This document shows, in pieces, positions 59,711 to 64,000 of a stretch of 64,000 bases of DNA; the stretch's first letter is position 1, and every line of letters begins with the position of its first letter. Origin of the DNA: Orthonyx spaldingii. Taxonomy: Eukaryota > Chordata > Aves > Passeriformes > Orthonychidae. Location: the NCBI GenBank assembly GCA_013397795.1, contig VZTJ01005971.1, forward strand, positions 195,733 through 259,732, in the 5' to 3' direction. Both the position numbers and the translations under genes were made by a program. The notes under the pieces are model-generated. The model worked only from the letters and a program-made list of their open reading frames with translations. It did not search any database and had not been told where the DNA came from.

Positions 59711-62291
59711 CTTTAGTGGAAAATTCATTTTATCCACATTGATACTCATAATTTTTTCAAACACTTTGGAAACCAACGGTTTTTTGGGTAAAGAATTAAA
59801 ATAAATTTATTGTATTCTCTGTCTGCAGTGTTATACTAGAAAATTTCTCCTTTTCACTATTTTTTTTCCTGACAGGTTCAAGCACTGAAACAGTGTATAG
59901 GAAGTAATGGGGCATAGCTCAAATCTGGGATGAAAAGTAACAAATCAGAAGTGAATATTGCTTGAAGTCAGTTCCTGTTGTGCTCATTTTTCCTGGATGT
60001 GTGAGGAATGCTGACAGGCGGAATTGCTTGCCTCACAGATCACTGGGTGAACCTTGATGAGGTGGACATGTAATCACACATTACCACATTTTATTTGCCC
60101 TAACGTGGAACGTACACAGCAGCTTTAGGGTCCCAGGTAAATGGCATTTCATCTAGCATTCTTCATTTAAGCAGATTCCCAAGGATACATGAATGATTTG
60201 TCAAAGCAGCATCAAACAATGATATTTGATGCCAGGTTACAGGTCCATAGCAACCATTCACTGATACATGTTAGCGTAACACTTTATCACATATTTTATG
60301 GAATTTATTGTCTCCCCCTTCATTTTTAGTAAAGAAATATCAACAGTTCCTCTATTTTATGCAGCCTCAGTATCATTAGCATGAAGCTGGAAAAAAAATA
60401 CTTTCTTTCTCCTTGTGGCAATCCCTTGAGAACAGAACAAAGCATGACAACCGGTACACCACCTGCTTTATGTTTCACAAAAATCAGAAAGGCTGTCAAA
60501 TAGCTCCTTCCCTTTGTAGTAGATGCATGTAGGAATACTATGTTTTTATGTGAAAAAAAAAACCAGATAGTAGATTTCAGAGGCTAATTATGAACCTTTA
60601 TTTTTAGATATTTGGATAGAAAAAATAATAAACATATGAGTACTAAGAAAACTTCAGCATTCTAACAGTAACTCCTTTTCTTTCTATTCAAGTTCATTAT
60701 GCAATTTGTATGGGTAAGCATTTTAATTTCAGAATTACTGAGAAGTCAAGCACCCCATGAAGCAGGTATTAAGAGCTATGTGAAGCACTGAAACATCTGT
60801 GTGCTGATTTTGGGTAGTATAAATCAAGTTCTAGTCTTTGCAATGCTAATTTATTAATAGAAAAAGGAAACTGAGAGAGTCAAAACTGTTAAAAGCAATT
60901 ATGAATTATAATCTCACAGTAAAAGCTTGAGTCACGTAGATCTGTTGCACTCGCTTAGCTTTAATCCCCCTGGTGTCAATGAGACTATCCAAATGCTTAA
61001 CATGAAGCATGGACAGGGCAATAAATCAATTTGTTTAACATACCAAAAACCCAAGATATTTCACCAAACCCATCCAAATAAGATGGCAAGTCTAAGACTG
61101 CCAATACTTTTGTTTACGTGTCTTACATAAAAGTACTTTTATCCATATTTAGGAATGAGAGGCACAGAGTGTTTATCCAAAAACACGAAATGTAGTCATT
61201 CATATTGAGTTTGCATAGTTTCTTTGGTACACTTTGTCTTTATCATACCTGCATAATGCTTAGGCAACTTTAAATTCCAAATATGCCACAGACCTAGTCC
61301 AGAACTAAGAAATAAAGGCATTTGTTCAATGGTGTCACATTAAATTGCAATATCAGGCTTCTGGCTCTTGGTTTGCTGCAAAGGTATTCTCACTACGGTC
61401 AAATGAAGCATTTTAGGCCCAGCATTTATTTCAAAATTAAGCCTCACTAAAGAAAAGAGAAAAAAAAAGAAAAAAAGATAATCCTTTAATTGATGATCTT
61501 TCATTTGTTTGGCTTCCTGCCTTTTGTGCCATCACTGTTAAGCATTGTATCATTGCTTAATTTGCATTAGACACTTGTCTTTTGGAAGGTTTCTTTCTAA
61601 CACCAAGTGTGATGAGTTGCTATGAAGTATTTATGTAGTATTATGTAGGAAAAATGCTGTTGCAATGCCATTGCACCAAGAATACAAAATGGTGATGGGG
61701 GAAGAGGAACAAAAATAATGAAGGTTAATTTTACATTAGAGAAGAGATTCTATAGTGAAACTGAAATATTTTAGCCAAGCAAAACTTAGAAAAATATGGT
61801 TGAAAGTAAGAATAGATATAGGGAATATGTATTTTATCAGTTGTTTATAAGAAATTATATGGTGGTGAGGCTAATTTTGTATCACTTGGAGTCTGGATGT
61901 CAAATTTACATAAGCTCTTTACATATATTGTGCAGCTTAGAAAAAAACTTACTTTGCTCTTTTCACTAGTTTGAAATTCCATAGTGACAGGTTGGTCAAA
62001 ATGGTTATGGTGGTTTCTAGTGGTCTTAAAGATGTAAGAAATCTACAAAGTCCTCTTGAAAAATGAAAAGTCCCTGGCTGACAAAATTTTAAATCTTTTT
62101 CATTGACAGGCACGAAAGGCCTTCATCTATGAAGCACAAAGTGACTATCTTGAAGAATACAAAATTTTGTAACTTATTGCAACAAGCAAAGGGAAAAGTT
62201 AAGGATTACATTTATATCTAAATACAAATTTTCTTATTGCTATCCATCCTAATTGCTTATCTGTTTTCCATTCTAATTGCTGATCTAATTG

Positions 62292-62313
62292 CAATGCTGT
62301 TATAACAGCATTG
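62292..62313. repeat. 22-bp perfect palindrome
   Basis: Left half CAATGCTGTTA is followed directly by its reverse complement. The 70 bp to its left also carry three copies of CTAATTGC or CTAATTGC-like units. Confidence 0.93.
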
Positions 62314-64000
62314 ATATGCTTCTGTTTTGTTTAAGGTATCATTCAAATGAAATAAAAACAGGTGGCCCTTTCAGAGTATTCTCCTGTCCATTTGAGGCAC
62401 CTAACAAAAGATCCCAAATATTATTGCCTTATGATTCTTTATTAGGTCTGTGTTAAAACAAAAAGTTTTTTTTTCCCCTTGTGTGCAACCTCATTGAAAC
62501 TACAGGTTCCTTTCACCTTTATTAGTACAAAAGAAAGTCACATTACTTTGCCTTGCATGCACATCTACTGAGAATTCAGAAGCATGGCAATAAAGACATG
62601 CAGTTTCAGTCCTATATTATCAGCATGTAGTTAAACAAAAGGAATTTTTTTAAAAATTGTAGTGACAGCATAGACCTTTGGGTTAGGCTTGCTCTAGATA
62701 CACCTGGAAATCCATTTGGTGTTTCAGATGGGTACCTATCTCACCTTCCAGTAGGAAGATTTAATATTAAACAGCAGAGAAAATATAGCTTGAATTACCA
62801 TTACTTCTTTATACCATTTATTTTAACAATACAAGACAAATAAGTGACAACTATTGGCAGTACAAGATGCTTTGGAAGTGACACAGTGCATACTAAGAAT
62901 AATTAAATCAACAGCACATACTTATTTGTATCAAGAGTAGATTTACATCTTTGACTATGAAAATTAAAAAAATAAAAATATTAGAAAGGAGGCAAAGCAG
63001 GGCTTCTCAGATTATGAACTCCATTCTTCTGCTTTCATGCCGTTTATGTGAAATAATGATTGTGTGATATAGATCATCATATATATTCATTATGAATTCA
63101 AATGTGAGGATTTTTTTATAATCCATGTACCTTCTAGTTCTGCACAAAACTTATTCTGTCCTGATGAGATTTATTTTGATTATCTGACTTTCATATGTAC
63201 AAACATTCAGTTCCCACATATTATTTAATAGCTCAAAAAATGCTAAAACCTCCCTTATTCTTTCAAAATTGCAAGAAAAAGTGTTCGGGACACATATTTG
63301 GTAGAAGGTCTTTATCTCAGGTTTATCTACAAGGCTACTTTTCATATCAACTATAGCTCTTTCATTTTTACATCCAGGCCATTAAAGTTTCTAAATTGAT
63401 CATAAGTCCTGAATCTACTTAAATCAAGTAATTTTAAAACATGTTCTTACTACACACTTTATTCTTGAAAGCATATTCTAAACAAACTCATAAGCTGCAG
63501 AGAGTAAACCTTTCAAAACTGCTCAGCTCTCAGCTCTTCCATTAGTGTTACTGTCAAATATATAAAATGAAAACCACAGAAATCCTTTCTGTTGCTATAT
63601 CAGGTGTCAGATATTGCCCTGCTAGTTAATCTCTGAAAGTAAGAGGGAAGCTTAATAAAATTATAGCTAGAATCCTTTGACATGAATCCTGCTCTTACCT
63701 GTGGATTATAACGTAATCCCATTATGACCTTTCAATATCCTTTATCTATCATGACAATTGATGTCTTAAAAGCTTCTTATTTTTGAACCATAGTATATAC
63801 ATGGGTTTGTTCTATTGTCAAAGAATGCAATTTACCTCTAATATGTTGAAATAGAGGAGTTTCTGAATTTAAGTCTTTTATTAAAGCTATTTACAGTATC
63901 CAGTTTGGAAAATATTTTGATTGTCATTTTAAGATAAGTATGGCCACATCTGCTTGAAGGCTCTCTCGAGCTTTGACAGTGTATCACTCATTATTTGGTG

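Larger units (their letters stand above)
56011..64000. other. Unique AT-rich DNA to the window end
   Basis: About 8 kb without a recognised gene or transposon. Contains a poly(A) run, a T/G-rich repeat and a perfect palindrome (listed separately). Frames up to 102 codons (58466-58774) match no family I recognise. 61350-61620 has the look of a conserved noncoding block (homeobox-like TTAATTG and an octamer ATTTGCAT near 61560), which only a cross-species alignment can test. Confidence 0.5.

Noticed and set aside
1..64000. CRISPR array, operon, tRNA, rRNA or phage-like system
   Set aside because: No regularly spaced direct repeats of that type, no cloverleaf recognised by eye, and the CR1/ERV content marks bird nuclear DNA.

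Overview
The window is vertebrate nuclear DNA from a bird. It is AT-rich and intergenic or intronic, and I find no intact host protein-coding gene, tRNA, rRNA or CRISPR array. The avian assignment rests on many 5'-truncated CR1 retrotransposons ending in the typical repeated ATTCTATG-type 3' tail, plus endogenous retrovirus (ERV) LTRs of avian type. I cannot name the species. One 84-base run of N (27767-27850) sits inside an AT microsatellite.

Layout: 1-730 is the 3' part of an ERV LTR with an internal 46-bp tandem repeat. 731-13291 is mostly featureless AT-rich DNA with one clear CR1 tail (3113-3319). 13292-34998 is CR1-dense: eleven CR1 copies, eight on the minus strand, fill roughly a third of it. 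They include reverse transcriptase (RT) remnants at 13292-14375, 17110-17945 and 29519-30605. A candidate 1.25-kb solo LTR with a 5-bp target duplication lies at 18079-19328. A 240-bp solo LTR with a perfect 6-bp duplication (33164-33403) splits one of the CR1 copies. 34999-46743 is a long stretch with almost no recognisable repeats. 46744-49045 is a decayed minus-strand ERVL-type provirus whose RT region is interrupted by a second copy of the 240-bp LTR (48386-48624), again with its own perfect 6-bp duplication. 49046-64000 is again mostly unique AT-rich DNA, with an LTR-like element at 55470-56010, a 31-base A run and a 22-bp perfect palindrome.

The recognisable sequences are independent transposon insertions, not an operon or a working pathway. 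Nesting gives a partial history: the CR1 at 32634-33815 and the ERVL at 46744-49045 were in place before the 240-bp LTR family inserted into each. I found no evidence of a novel biological system. The best leads are the paired nested solo LTRs, the large candidate solo LTR and the sharp boundary of CR1 density near 35 kb.
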